32,430 bases of DNA from Anaerolineae bacterium (lineage in GTDB: Bacteria; Chloroflexota; Anaerolineae; JAFGEY01). The stretch is taken from NCBI GenBank assembly GCA_016929205.1, contig JAFGJF010000180.1:1-32430 (forward strand). The letters run 5' to 3'. A program made the translations under genes and the position numbers. A model generated the notes under the pieces. The model was not told where the DNA came from, did no database searches, and saw only the letters and a program-made list of their open reading frames with translations. Below are positions 1 to 7,789 of the stretch, in pieces. Within the stretch, counting starts at the first letter, position 1. Each line of letters opens with the position of its first letter.

Positions 1-84
1 ATTTCACGCTCTTCCTGTCTTCATAAGATGGGAAGATAGTTTACCAGATATTTTTGTTTGGGCAAAAGATGTGGGTAATAGATA

Positions 85-124
85 GCTGCATAAAAAACAT
101 GCAGGCTGCATAAAAAACATGCAG
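85..124. repeat. two perfect tandem copies of a 20-bp hairpin unit
   Basis: A 20-base unit (GCTGCATAAAAAACATGCAG) occurs at 85-104 and again, identical, at 105-124. Within each unit CTGCAT and ATGCAG can pair as a 6-bp stem around an A-rich loop, and the junction makes a further palindrome-like ATGCAG/GCTGCAT. It lies 44 bases before the start of the DUF4349 lipoprotein gene, so it could be a pair of operator half-sites, an mRNA leader structure, or a simple slippage duplication. I see no further copy in the window. Confidence 0.8.
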
Positions 125-167
125 ATGGATCAACCCTACAGTTCGCACAAAAAAAGGAGAAGCAAGA

Positions 168-1127
168 ATGAAAAAGAAAGCCGTTTTGAACCTTATCATT
201 GGCGCGCTCGTTGCCCTCAGCCTGATCGCCTGCCAGCCCCAGACGGTAATCGTCGAGAAAGAAGTTGAACGCGCCGTCAAAGAAACCGTCGTCGTTCAGA
301 AAGAAGTGGAAAAAATAGTCACCAAGGTGGTGGAAAAAGAAGTTGTGGCCGAATTGGCGGTCGCTGCCACGCTGATGCCCGCCACCGCCGGCGGCCCCGC
401 CCTGCCCGGCGGCGACGACGCGCTGGCCGCGCTGTACCGCGCCAACCGGCTGATCATCAAGAACGCCAACCTGCAACTGCTCGTCGCTGACACCGGCACG
501 GCCATCGACCGGGTTACACAGATCGTGGTCGACACCTTTGGCTACATCCTCAGCTCGCGAAGCTGGTACCAGGAGACCTTCCAGTACGCCACCATCACTA
601 TCGGCGTGCCGGTCGATCAGTTCGAGGAAGCCATGCGCCGCTTGCGCGGGCTGGCCGTCCAGGTGCTCGACGAGAACGCCTCCGGCAGCGACGTGACCGA
701 CCAGTACGTCGACCTCGAATCGCGCCTGCGCAACCTGGAGGCGACCGAGGCCCGCGTGCGCACCTTTTTGGAGCAGGCACAGACCGTCGAAGAGTCGCTG
801 CGGGTGAGCCAGACCCTCTCCGAGATCACCGCCCAGATCGAAGAGATCAAGGGCCAAATGAGCTACCTCAAGGACCGCGCCGCCTATTCGACGATCACCA
901 TCAACCTGTCGCCGCAGGTACCTACGCCAACGCCCACGCCTACCCCGGACGCCTGGAGTCCCGGCCAAACTTTTGCCCGTGCCACCGGCGTGCTGGGCGG
1001 CATCGCCCAGAATCTGGTCGACGCAGCGATCTGGATCGGCGTCATCCTGGGGCCGTTTGGCGTACCGCTAGTCCTGATCGTCTGGGGCGCGATCCAGATA
1101 AGCCACAAACGCAGTCCATCCCAATAA
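168..1127 (+). CDS. DUF4349-type lipoprotein with C-terminal membrane segment
   Basis: A predicted 319-aa envelope lipoprotein of unknown biochemical role. Residues 1-21 form a lipoprotein signal with lipobox L-I-A-C (lipidated Cys22). A strongly patterned Val/Glu/Lys segment follows (about residues 26-62), probably an extended or coiled stalk. Residues about 90-250 match the DUF4349 pattern: a paired-strand region with AANL-like start, then a Glu/Arg-rich helical hairpin (YVDLESRLRNLEATEARV, SEITAQIEEIKGQ) returning to a TITINL strand. A short Pro/Thr linker precedes a hydrophobic stretch (about 278-310) and a basic tail, so the protein may be anchored at both ends. The start is ATG 168, preceded by AAGGAGA. 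It is not in an operon with a visible neighbour. DUF4349 proteins are widespread, but their function is not established. Confidence 0.85.
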   Translation: MKKKAVLNLIIGALVALSLIACQPQTVIVEKEVERAVKETVVVQKEVEKIVTKVVEKEVVAELAVAATLMPATAGGPALPGGDDALAALYRANRLIIKNANLQLLVADTGTAIDRVTQIVVDTFGYILSSRSWYQETFQYATITIGVPVDQFEEAMRRLRGLAVQVLDENASGSDVTDQYVDLESRLRNLEATEARVRTFLEQAQTVEESLRVSQTLSEITAQIEEIKGQMSYLKDRAAYSTITINLSPQVPTPTPTPTPDAWSPGQTFARATGVLGGIAQNLVDAAIWIGVILGPFGVPLVLIVWGAIQISHKRSPSQ

Positions 1128-1216
1128 GAGCTGTTTCCTCGGTAAGCGTTCAGGGGATAGACGAACAAAGATAATTTAGAACCTATCCGAAGACTCCCCT
1201 GAAAGAAGTCTATTTT

Positions 1217-1322
1217 AACGCAGAGACGCAGAGAACACTAAAATATCACCAAACTTTCTTGAACAACGTCAAAATTCTGCGCCTCGATGTACCCATCGCC
1301 AGCGTCTCAGCGCCTCTGCGTT
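1217..1322. repeat. REP-like imperfect inverted repeat (AACGCAGAGACGCAGAG family)
   Basis: The left arm 1217-1233 (AACGCAGAGACGCAGAG) is matched by the right arm 1306-1322 as its reverse complement with two mismatches in 17, separated by about 72 bases. A partial extra copy (CTGCGCCTCG) lies inside at about 1277. The right arm is followed by a T-run (1326-1331), so it may also stop transcription. This kind of AACGCAGAGACGCAGAG / CTCTGCGTTAA repeat is, to my recollection, scattered in intergenic DNA of several environmental bacterial lineages. It sits in the 427-bp gap between genes (1128-1554), and I see no coding gene there. Confidence 0.65.
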
Positions 1323-1487
1323 GAGTTTTTTCAGTGGACTCATTAATTCCACAAAACCATTGACTCCCCGATCCTCCCGTGCCAATTGTATCGAGCGGTT
1401 AAAATAGAGAGCACAAGGCGACACTCAACTGGTGGGCGAAAGCACTTGTATTCAAACAAGCGAACGCTGGCCAAATATCGCACCCTT

Positions 1488-1516
1488 TTGCCTCGACTCG
1501 AGTTTTCAAGTAAAAT
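1488..1516 (+). promoter_or_regulatory. sigma-70-type promoter for the GT-C gene
   Basis: The -35 box TTGCCT (1488-1493), a 17-base spacer and the -10 box TAAAAT (1511-1516) lie 38 bases before the ATG at 1555. Transcription would start near 1523. Only the motif is seen; there is no expression evidence. Confidence 0.55.
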
Positions 1517-1554
1517 AGCCCCGCGTACCATCCCGATCAGAAAGGCCCGTATCG

Positions 1555-3483
1555 ATGCCCAACAAACGAACCCTGATTCTGCTCGCGCTGATCCTCATCG
1601 CTGCCGCCGTCTTTCGCCTGTACGGCCTCAAATGGGATGACGACATTCCCGGCTACCCGCACCCCGACGAGCGCCACCTGGCCAACACGATGAGCCACAT
1701 CGGACTTCGCCTGCCCGAGGAGCCAAAAAGCCAGCCCATCAACTGGCAGCGACTCAACGACCCGGCCTACAGCGCGCTCAACCCCCGGCGGCTGATCCCC
1801 GGCAGCGAGGACGAGCATTACGACCTGGCCTACGGCACGTTTCCCATCTACATCTATCGGCTGACAGCGGTCATCCTGTCCAAACTGACCGCCAACCCCG
1901 TACTGGACGATTATTACAGCTATGGCCTGATTGGACGCGGCATCACCGCGCTCTTTTCCCTGCTCACCGTCTTTTGGGTCTATCGCATTGGCGAGTGCAC
2001 TTTTGATGCGACTACCGCCCTGCTCGGCGCAGCATTCCTGGCCCTGTGCGTGCTGCACATCCAGCTCTCGCACTTTATGACCGTCGATCTGCTGATGACA
2101 GCCATGCTGACCGCCGGATTGCTCGTCTGCATCCGCTTTGCCCAGGGCGGGCACACCGTCGACGCGCTAGGGATGGGCGCGCTGCTCGGTTTGAGCATGG
2201 CCTGCAAATTCAACGGCGTCACCCTCGGCGCGGGGATCGCTGCCGCTTACGGGATCGCCTGGCTGGGCGGCAAGCGCAACCTGGGCGATCTGTTGCTGTA
2301 CTGCGTGCCGTCGACGCTGCTCTTTTGGCTGGTCGGCTTTGGCGCGTTCGAGTACTTTGCGCTGCGCGATCCCTACACCTACATCCATGCCATCGGCGTC
2401 CAGGCCAAGATGGTCAGCGGCGAGACCGACTGGCCTTACACCCGCCAGTACGTCAACACTGCGCCCTATCTTTTTCAGCTCAAAAACCTGGTCGTGTGGG
2501 GCATGGGCGGCGCGCTGGGCGCAGCTGCCGTCGGCGGGACGCTGTGGGCGCTGGTCGAGCAGGTCGCCAAGTTAATCGGCGGCGAGAGAAAGGATCGCTT
2601 CCTGCAGCGTTCCCGGGGCTGGCTACGCCGCTGGTTTGATAACCCCCGCCGCGCGGGGGTTCTGGTGCTACTCGGCTGGGCGCTGCCTTTTTTCCTCTAC
2701 ACGGCACGCATCGAGGTGAAATTTTTGCGCTACATGCTGCCGCTCACGCCCCTGCTCTGCCTGTTTGCCGCCGACGTCACCCTGCGCCTCGGTCGATGGC
2801 TGGCCGAGCTGTGGCGTCTGCCCGGTAAGACGGTTGTTCGCTGGGGACTGGCTGCCCTGACGCTGATCGCCAGCCTGCTCTGGTCGGTGGCTTATATGCG
2901 CGTCTATGCTCAAGAACACCCCTGGCAGGCTGCCTCGCGCTGGTTCTACGAAAACGCGCCCAAAGGCTCTTTCTTTACCTGGGAGGCCTGGGGCGATCCG
3001 ATCCCGGTCAATCTGCCAGCCTTGAACCTCCACCGGCAGGCTTACGGCTACCGCGATGTGTGGATGCAGCCCTATAGCGATATGCAGCCCCAGGACAAGC
3101 TGGATCACATCATCGAGTCTCTACGCGAAGCGGATTATATCACCCTGGCCACGCCGCGCATTTACCTCTCGGTGGCGCGGCTGCCCTGGCGCTACCCGGT
3201 GGACATTCGCTACTATGATCTGCTGCTTCAGGAGCAACTGGGCTATCAACTCAAGGCCCGGTTCACCGCCTGGCCCGGCCTCGGCCCGATCGAGATCAAC
3301 GATCTCGGCGCCGATCAGAGTTTTTTCGACTATGAGCACCCGCTCGTGCTTGTTTTCAAGAAAACGCGCGATCTGACCGATCAGGAATGGCAGGACCTGT
3401 TTGCCGATCAGCTCCAGATCGAGCCGCAATTCACCCGCCAGGGCGCGCAGCCGCCCATTCAGTTGCCCATTCCACACAGATAG
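1555..3483 (+). CDS. GT-C membrane glycosyltransferase (PMT/ArnT-like, family 39 type)
   Basis: A 642-aa polytopic membrane protein that probably transfers a sugar from a polyprenyl-phosphate donor on the outer face of the membrane. An N-terminal TM segment (about 5-20) is followed by a loop with YPHPDERH, the acidic motif of GT-C catalytic loops. About ten further hydrophobic segments run to residue about 450 (for example LLGAAFLALCVLHIQLSHFMTVDLLMTAMLTAGLLV). The C-terminal ~170 residues form a soluble domain rich in aromatic residues. The start is ATG 1555, with a weak AAAGG upstream and a promoter at 1488-1516. It stands alone; the other GT genes of the window are 20 kb away. Substrate and acceptor cannot be told from the sequence. 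The family call is solid, the exact function is not. Confidence 0.8.
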   Translation: MPNKRTLILLALILIAAAVFRLYGLKWDDDIPGYPHPDERHLANTMSHIGLRLPEEPKSQPINWQRLNDPAYSALNPRRLIPGSEDEHYDLAYGTFPIYIYRLTAVILSKLTANPVLDDYYSYGLIGRGITALFSLLTVFWVYRIGECTFDATTALLGAAFLALCVLHIQLSHFMTVDLLMTAMLTAGLLVCIRFAQGGHTVDALGMGALLGLSMACKFNGVTLGAGIAAAYGIAWLGGKRNLGDLLLYCVPSTLLFWLVGFGAFEYFALRDPYTYIHAIGVQAKMVSGETDWPYTRQYVNTAPYLFQLKNLVVWGMGGALGAAAVGGTLWALVEQVAKLIGGERKDRFLQRSRGWLRRWFDNPRRAGVLVLLGWALPFFLYTARIEVKFLRYMLPLTPLLCLFAADVTLRLGRWLAELWRLPGKTVVRWGLAALTLIASLLWSVAYMRVYAQEHPWQAASRWFYENAPKGSFFTWEAWGDPIPVNLPALNLHRQAYGYRDVWMQPYSDMQPQDKLDHIIESLREADYITLATPRIYLSVARLPWRYPVDIRYYDLLLQEQLGYQLKARFTAWPGLGPIEINDLGADQSFFDYEHPLVLVFKKTRDLTDQEWQDLFADQLQIEPQFTRQGAQPPIQLPIPHR

Positions 3484-3567
3484 GTACATATGAAAGCCCG
3501 GTCCAATGATCAATCTGTTCAAAATGGTTATCCTGATCCCGTGTGCTGAAGACAAACAAGGTTTTGC

Positions 3568-3596
3568 TTGACAAATCGCACGCGCTTGCGTATGAT
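3568..3596 (+). promoter_or_regulatory. near-consensus promoter of the kor operon
   Basis: TTGACA (3568-3573), a spacer of exactly 17 bases and TATGAT (3591-3596) give a strong housekeeping-type promoter. The expected start near 3603 leaves a leader of about 26 bases containing AAGGAGG (3616-3622). Confidence 0.8.
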
Positions 3597-3628
3597 TATA
3601 GCGAGTTCGATGTTCAAGGAGGAACATA

Positions 3629-3994
3629 ATGATGGCTGCGAACGCTAATACACCTGAGAATCCTCAGGTTGCAGAGGAGGTCCCTGCGTTCCCGGAACCT
3701 GTTTTTGAGGAAAGCGTTTCCGAACAGGCCTCCTCGCCGAAACAACCCCGACCGAAAAAGCGGCGGCTTCCCCGAGGTGAGGTTCACTTTTTTGAAAACT
3801 GGTGCAAGGGCTGCGGATTATGCGTCGAATTTTGCCCGGCCCAGGTGCTTGCCCTTGGCGAAGACTGCCATCCTTTGGCTGTTTACCCCGAAAAGTGCAC
3901 TGCCTGCCGTTGGTGCGAAATGCACTGCCCCGACTTTGCGATCTTTGTGACCGACATTCCCGATGACACACCTCAAGAGGAGAATAGGCCATGA
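3629..3994 (+). CDS. korD: 2-oxoacid:ferredoxin oxidoreductase, delta (ferredoxin-like) subunit
   Basis: A 121-aa dicluster ferredoxin subunit passing electrons from the KorAB active site to free ferredoxin. Two [4Fe-4S] motifs are visible, CKGCGLCVEFCP and CTACRWCEMHCP, in the C-terminal half, framed by the VHFFENWCKGC start typical of KorD. The first ~48 residues are an acidic, Pro-rich extension ending in a basic patch (PKKRR), which makes the protein longer than a minimal KorD of about 70-80 aa. ATG 3629 is preceded by AAGGAGG at 6 bases; ATG 3632 is an alternative. The stop overlaps the korA start (ATGA), so the two are translationally coupled. It is the first gene of korDABC. Confidence 0.92.
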   Translation: MMAANANTPENPQVAEEVPAFPEPVFEESVSEQASSPKQPRPKKRRLPRGEVHFFENWCKGCGLCVEFCPAQVLALGEDCHPLAVYPEKCTACRWCEMHCPDFAIFVTDIPDDTPQEENRP

Positions 3995-5136
3995 CCGCCC
4001 GTTTGATGCAAGGCAACGAAGCATGTGTCGAAGGGGCGATCGCTGCCGGTTGCCGGTTCTTTGCCGGGTATCCGATCACCCCCGCCACCGAGATCGCCGA
4101 GTGGATGTCGCTACGACTGCCTCAAGTGGGCGGCAAATTCATCCAGATGGAAGATGAGATCGCCAGCGTTGCGGCAATGATTGGTGCGTCGACGGGCGGC
4201 GTCAAATCGATGACTGCTACCAGCGGCCCCGGCTTTTCGCTGATGCAGGAAAACATTGGCTATGCGGCGATCGCCGAAATTCCCTGCGTGATCGTCAACG
4301 TACAGCGCGTCGGGCCCAGCACCGGACTGCCCACCGCGCCCTCACAGGGCGACGTGATGCAGGCGCGCTGGGGCACTCACGGCGACCACCCCATCGTCGT
4401 CCTCTGCCCGTCGACGGTGCGCGAGACATTTGACTTGACGATCAAATCCTTCAACATCTCGGAGCGCTACCGCACGCCGGTGATCCTGCTGATGGACGAA
4501 TTGATCGGCCATATGCGCGAACGGGTTGAACTGCCCGAAAAGGATCAACTCGAAATCTGGGAACTGCCCGACGTCGATGTGCCGCCCGAGTGGTACAAGC
4601 CGTTCAAAAATGTCACCAACGATGTGCCCGCGCTCAAACCGTTTGGTGAAGGCTACCGCTACCACATCACCGGGCTGATCCACGACGAACTGGGCTTCCC
4701 TACCCAGCGCCTGGACGAGATCGATCCCTGGCTGGAGCGCGTTTTCGGCAAGATCGAACGTGGGCTGGGCGACATCCTCTATTACGAAACTGACGAATTC
4801 CTCGACCGGGCTGAAGTTTTGGTGATCGCCTATGGAGCCACTGCTCGTTCTGCCCGGCGGGCGGTCAAGCTGGCTCAGGAACGCGGCACTCGCGCCAGCC
4901 TGCTCAAGCTTCACACGCTGTGGCCTTTCCCCGAAGAACTGGTAGAGCGCGTGACCGACAAGCTGCACTATGTCATTGTTCCGGAATTGAACCTGGGCCA
5001 ACTGGCGCTGGAAGTTGAACGCATGGCGGGACGCAAAAAGGTCATCCGCATCAACCGCGCCAACGGTGAGCTGATCCGCCCGGAAGAGATTTTGAGCGTC
5101 ATCGAGCGTCGTGGCACAGAAAGAGGCTATGTATGA
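3991..5136 (+). CDS. korA: 2-oxoacid:ferredoxin oxidoreductase, alpha subunit
   Basis: A 381-aa alpha subunit of a CoA-dependent 2-oxoacid:ferredoxin oxidoreductase (2-oxoglutarate or branched-chain 2-oxoacids to acyl-CoA, CO2 and reduced ferredoxin). The N-terminal pyrimidine-binding domain shows GNEACVEGAIAAGCRFFAGYPITPATE, then MEDEIASVAAMIGAS and the TATSGPGFSLMQE segment. The C-terminal domain II has VLVIAYGATARSARRAV. The start is ATG 3991 with GAGGAG upstream, overlapping korD by four bases. The stop overlaps korB by four bases. The gamma domain is a separate gene (korC), the usual arrangement of the four-subunit KOR/VOR type. Substrate preference cannot be decided from the sequence alone; 2-oxoglutarate is the default reading. 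Confidence 0.93.
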   Translation: MTARLMQGNEACVEGAIAAGCRFFAGYPITPATEIAEWMSLRLPQVGGKFIQMEDEIASVAAMIGASTGGVKSMTATSGPGFSLMQENIGYAAIAEIPCVIVNVQRVGPSTGLPTAPSQGDVMQARWGTHGDHPIVVLCPSTVRETFDLTIKSFNISERYRTPVILLMDELIGHMRERVELPEKDQLEIWELPDVDVPPEWYKPFKNVTNDVPALKPFGEGYRYHITGLIHDELGFPTQRLDEIDPWLERVFGKIERGLGDILYYETDEFLDRAEVLVIAYGATARSARRAVKLAQERGTRASLLKLHTLWPFPEELVERVTDKLHYVIVPELNLGQLALEVERMAGRKKVIRINRANGELIRPEEILSVIERRGTERGYV

Positions 5137-5996
5137 AACAACGTCGTTCCATCGTCCAACCAGAATCTCCTCTACACGAACGTTATCTGCGTCACAACAA
5201 GAAATTTCCTAACGTATGGTGTGCGGGCTGCGGCATCGGCATCGTGCTCAAGGCAATCCTGCGCGCAATCGACGATCTGGGATTGGACAAAAACGAAGTG
5301 GCCATGATCTCTGGCATCGGGTGTAGCGGCCGCATGCCGGTGTACGTGGATTTTAACACGATGCACACCACACATGGCCGCGCCCTGGCTTTTGCCACTG
5401 GACTCAAGATGGTGCGCCCATGGATGAAAATCCTGGTCGTGATGGGTGACGGCGACGCGCTGGCCATTGGCGGCAACCACTTTATCCACGCCGCACGGCG
5501 CAACATCGGGCTGACGTCGATCATCATCAACAACAGCATCTATGGGATGACCGGCGGTCAATACTCGCCCACGACGCCGATCGATGCCATTGCGGCTACA
5601 GCGCCCTACGGCCATGTCGAGCCGCCCTTTCCAATCACCGAATTGGCCAAAGCCTCCGGTGCGTCATTCATCGCTCGGGGAACGGTTTATCACACCGAAG
5701 AGCTCAAGAACCTGATCGCGCGTGCGATCTCCAAAGATGGCTTTTCCGTCGTCGAAGCGGTGAGCTATTGCCACACTACGTTCGGACGGCGCAACAATAT
5801 GCGTCGGGCTACTGATATGATGCGCCAACTCAAAGACAACACGATCACGGTCAAGCAGGCAGAGGCATTAGACCAAGAGGAGCGTAAAACCAAGATCGTC
5901 CATGGCGTTTTGTACGAGCACGATGCACCCGAATACACCGAGCTGTACGACAAGGTTATCGAACGGGCGCAGGCGGCACTGGCGGAGGCAGAGTGA
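5133..5996 (+). CDS. korB: 2-oxoacid:ferredoxin oxidoreductase, beta (TPP-binding) subunit
   Basis: A 287-aa beta subunit carrying thiamine diphosphate and a [4Fe-4S] cluster. The TPP/Mg motif reads GDGDALAIGGNHFIHAARRN, then IIINNSIYGMTGGQYSPTTP. The N-terminal VWCAGCGIGI and GIGCSGRMPVY supply cluster cysteines, and HTTHGRALAFATGLK is the conserved substrate-side segment. The length matches KorB. The start ATG 5133 lies in the four-base overlap with korA. The stop TGA (5994-5996) overlaps the korC ATG. With korD, A and C it makes a complete enzyme, so the operon should be functional. Confidence 0.93.
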   Translation: MKQRRSIVQPESPLHERYLRHNKKFPNVWCAGCGIGIVLKAILRAIDDLGLDKNEVAMISGIGCSGRMPVYVDFNTMHTTHGRALAFATGLKMVRPWMKILVVMGDGDALAIGGNHFIHAARRNIGLTSIIINNSIYGMTGGQYSPTTPIDAIAATAPYGHVEPPFPITELAKASGASFIARGTVYHTEELKNLIARAISKDGFSVVEAVSYCHTTFGRRNNMRRATDMMRQLKDNTITVKQAEALDQEERKTKIVHGVLYEHDAPEYTELYDKVIERAQAALAEAE

Positions 5997-6532
5997 TGGC
6001 AGATCGATACGAGATTCGGCTGGCCGGCACGGGCGGGCAGGGTATGCTCCTGGCCGGGATCATCCTCGCCGACGCCGCGATCCGCGATGGGAAAAATGCC
6101 GTCCAGACACAGAACTATGGGCCGGAGGCGCGCGGCGGGGCCAGCCGCGCCGAAGTAATCATCTCCAGCGACGAGATCGACTATCCAGAAGTGCTTCAGG
6201 CAGACATCTTGCTCTGCATGAGCCAGGAAGCATGCGACTCGTACTATCAAGAACTGAAACGAAACGGACTGCTCATCGTTGATAGCTCCCAGGTCCGGCG
6301 CACGCCGAGGCTGGATGTAATCCGGGCTGAATTCACGCCCTGGGCCGTCGAAGAAACAGGACGCGAGATTACAGCAAACATGCTTGCATTGAGTTTTCTG
6401 GTCGGGATGACCAGGCTGGTGTCCAGAGAAGCGCTCGAAGCAGCGGTACTTGCCCGCACGCCCCAAGGCACCAAAGACCTGAACCTCAAGGCTATCGAGA
6501 GAGGATTCGCAGAAGGGGAAGCGAGGCGCTAA
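5996..6532 (+). CDS. korC: 2-oxoacid:ferredoxin oxidoreductase, gamma subunit
   Basis: A 178-aa gamma subunit, the CoA-binding part of the complex. The start reads YEIRLAGTGGQGMLLAGIILADAA, followed by QNYGPEARGGASRAEVIIS and YPEVLQADILLCMSQEA, all hallmarks of the family. I chose ATG 5996 because GGAGG lies 7 bases before it and it overlaps the korB stop as TGATG; the GTG at 5993 is an alternative one codon upstream. It is the last gene of the operon. Only 21 bases separate it from the converging GNAT gene, with no convincing terminator between them. Confidence 0.92.
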   Translation: MADRYEIRLAGTGGQGMLLAGIILADAAIRDGKNAVQTQNYGPEARGGASRAEVIISSDEIDYPEVLQADILLCMSQEACDSYYQELKRNGLLIVDSSQVRRTPRLDVIRAEFTPWAVEETGREITANMLALSFLVGMTRLVSREALEAAVLARTPQGTKDLNLKAIERGFAEGEARR

Positions 6533-6553
6533 ACCCCATCCGGGGCAGCAAAA

Positions 6554-7552
6554 TCAGACATTCATTCGCATTAAAATCAACGTTCTGTGTTTGTGAAATC
6601 CGTGCTGGATCAGCGCCTCAATCGCTGCCGATTCGACCGCCGGAAGCGTCACCTGCACAGAACGTTTTGGCTTGTGAGCCAAAACGGCCAACACATCTTG
6701 AATCAGGCAGTCTTCGATCTCGCCGCGCAGCGCCGGACGAATCCATAACTTGAGCCGGTGCGATTTTCGATTCAGCCCATACCGGGCGCACAGCACAACG
6801 CCAGCGTCAAGTATGCACCCATCTTCCCCGATACCCCACTGCGTTTCGACCTCACCGGTCAGCAGTGACTCTAGCCAGCGAAAAGCGCGCTCGTCGGCGG
6901 ACCATACGTACTGGCTGCGCCGAATTTCGTACAGCCAACGATTCCCTGCCCCTTCGGCCTCGGACACGAGGTTGCTCAACTGCGCTCCCTCTTGAGACGC
7001 CAACGCGCGCAGATATGCAGGCGCTTGCGGCTGAACCTGAGGATAATCGAACAGTTCCAGATCGGTTGAACGATCCACCTCGACAAAACCTAATCCCTGG
7101 TAAAGATGCTGCGCCGCGGGGTTGTCTTCGCGCACATACAGATAAGCCACGTCCCCGCCCCGCTCCAGGATCAGCTCGATCGCCGCCTCGACCAACTGCC
7201 GGGCGATACCCTGCCGCCGATATCCTTCCAGCACGGCCACATTGCTGATCTGCCAGCGGCGAGCGTGCCCACTGGGGCGATTGACAGTCACGTTGCCCAC
7301 CACCCGTCCGTCTTGAACCCACACAAAACCGGTGAAAATGCCTTCATCCTCAGACTGCGCACCGGTAGCAAAAAAATTCAGTGGTCCAAGCCAAGCCAGA
7401 AAACGCAAATCGCGCAGAACACGCGCGCCATCGACCGAGAGTTCGTCGCCAAATGCGTTCTCGATCAGATCGGCGAGTTGGCCCAGATCTCGACCTGGGT
7501 TCAACGGACGCAAACCCTTTTCAATTCGAGGAGAAATCAGAGGAAAGACCAT
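6554..7552 (-). CDS. GNAT N-acetyltransferase with a second, degenerate GNAT-like half
   Basis: A 332-aa acetyl-CoA-dependent acyltransferase of unknown substrate. The first half has the full GNAT signature: GFVWVQDGRVVGNVTV, then motif A ISNVAVLEGYRRQGIARQLVEAAI with the R-R-Q-G-I-A acetyl-CoA loop, then VREDNPAAQHLYQGLGFVEV. The second half (about 230-330) has the same strand-helix order (HRLKLWIRPALRGEIEDCLIQDVL, then AAIEALIQHGFHKHRTLILM) but lacks the Q/R-x-x-G-x-A/G loop, so it looks like a non-catalytic GNAT repeat. ATG 7552 is preferred over TTG 7555. It diverges from xerD and converges on korC. Its promoter is read at 7654-7682. Confidence 0.85.
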   Translation of the reverse strand: MVFPLISPRIEKGLRPLNPGRDLGQLADLIENAFGDELSVDGARVLRDLRFLAWLGPLNFFATGAQSEDEGIFTGFVWVQDGRVVGNVTVNRPSGHARRWQISNVAVLEGYRRQGIARQLVEAAIELILERGGDVAYLYVREDNPAAQHLYQGLGFVEVDRSTDLELFDYPQVQPQAPAYLRALASQEGAQLSNLVSEAEGAGNRWLYEIRRSQYVWSADERAFRWLESLLTGEVETQWGIGEDGCILDAGVVLCARYGLNRKSHRLKLWIRPALRGEIEDCLIQDVLAVLAHKPKRSVQVTLPAVESAAIEALIQHGFHKHRTLILMRMNV

Positions 7553-7653
7553 CAAAACCCCACCCGAAAATAAGTCGGAATTGTACTATGGTTCTTGTTG
7601 AGAAGCAAAAAAACGCTCCCTGTTCGTTACCCAACGCTCAACTTGCGTTATTT

Positions 7654-7682
7654 ATCATATCATAGAGTCAACCAAGATTCAA
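7654..7682 (-). promoter_or_regulatory. promoter of the GNAT gene
   Basis: On the minus strand TTGAAT (7677-7682), a 17-base spacer and TATGAT (7654-7659) point leftward. The -35 box lies only 7 bases from the -35 box of the xerD promoter, so the two are back to back. Confidence 0.5.
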
Positions 7683-7689
7683 GAGGCAT

Positions 7690-7717
7690 TTGATTTTATG
7701 CAAAGTTGTGCTATAAT
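7690..7717 (+). promoter_or_regulatory. extended -10 promoter of xerD
   Basis: TTGATT (7690-7695), a 16-base spacer and the perfect TATAAT (7712-7717), preceded by TGC, which gives an extended -10 element. The leader to ATG 7790 is about 65 bases. Confidence 0.65.
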
Positions 7718-7789
7718 TAGATCGAGCAAGCGAACATAATGCAGACACCGCTTTGAATCGGACCAGATAGCGGACAAAGGAGCAGACTC

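Larger units (their letters stand above)
1128..1554. other. intergenic region without a gene
   Basis: This 427-base stretch contains an imperfect hairpin with arms 1149-1156/1196-1203, the REP-like inverted repeat (1217-1322) and the promoter at 1488-1516. I see no convincing reading frame here; the candidates lack a ribosome site and family resemblance. Confidence 0.7.

Noticed and set aside
21..968. A 315-codon frame on the minus strand across the DUF4349 gene
   Set aside because: Antisense shadow; the plus strand shows a signal peptide, lipobox and family domain.
6534..6545. CCCCATCCGGGG as terminator between korC and the GNAT gene
   Set aside because: A stem of 4 bp and no T-run on either strand.
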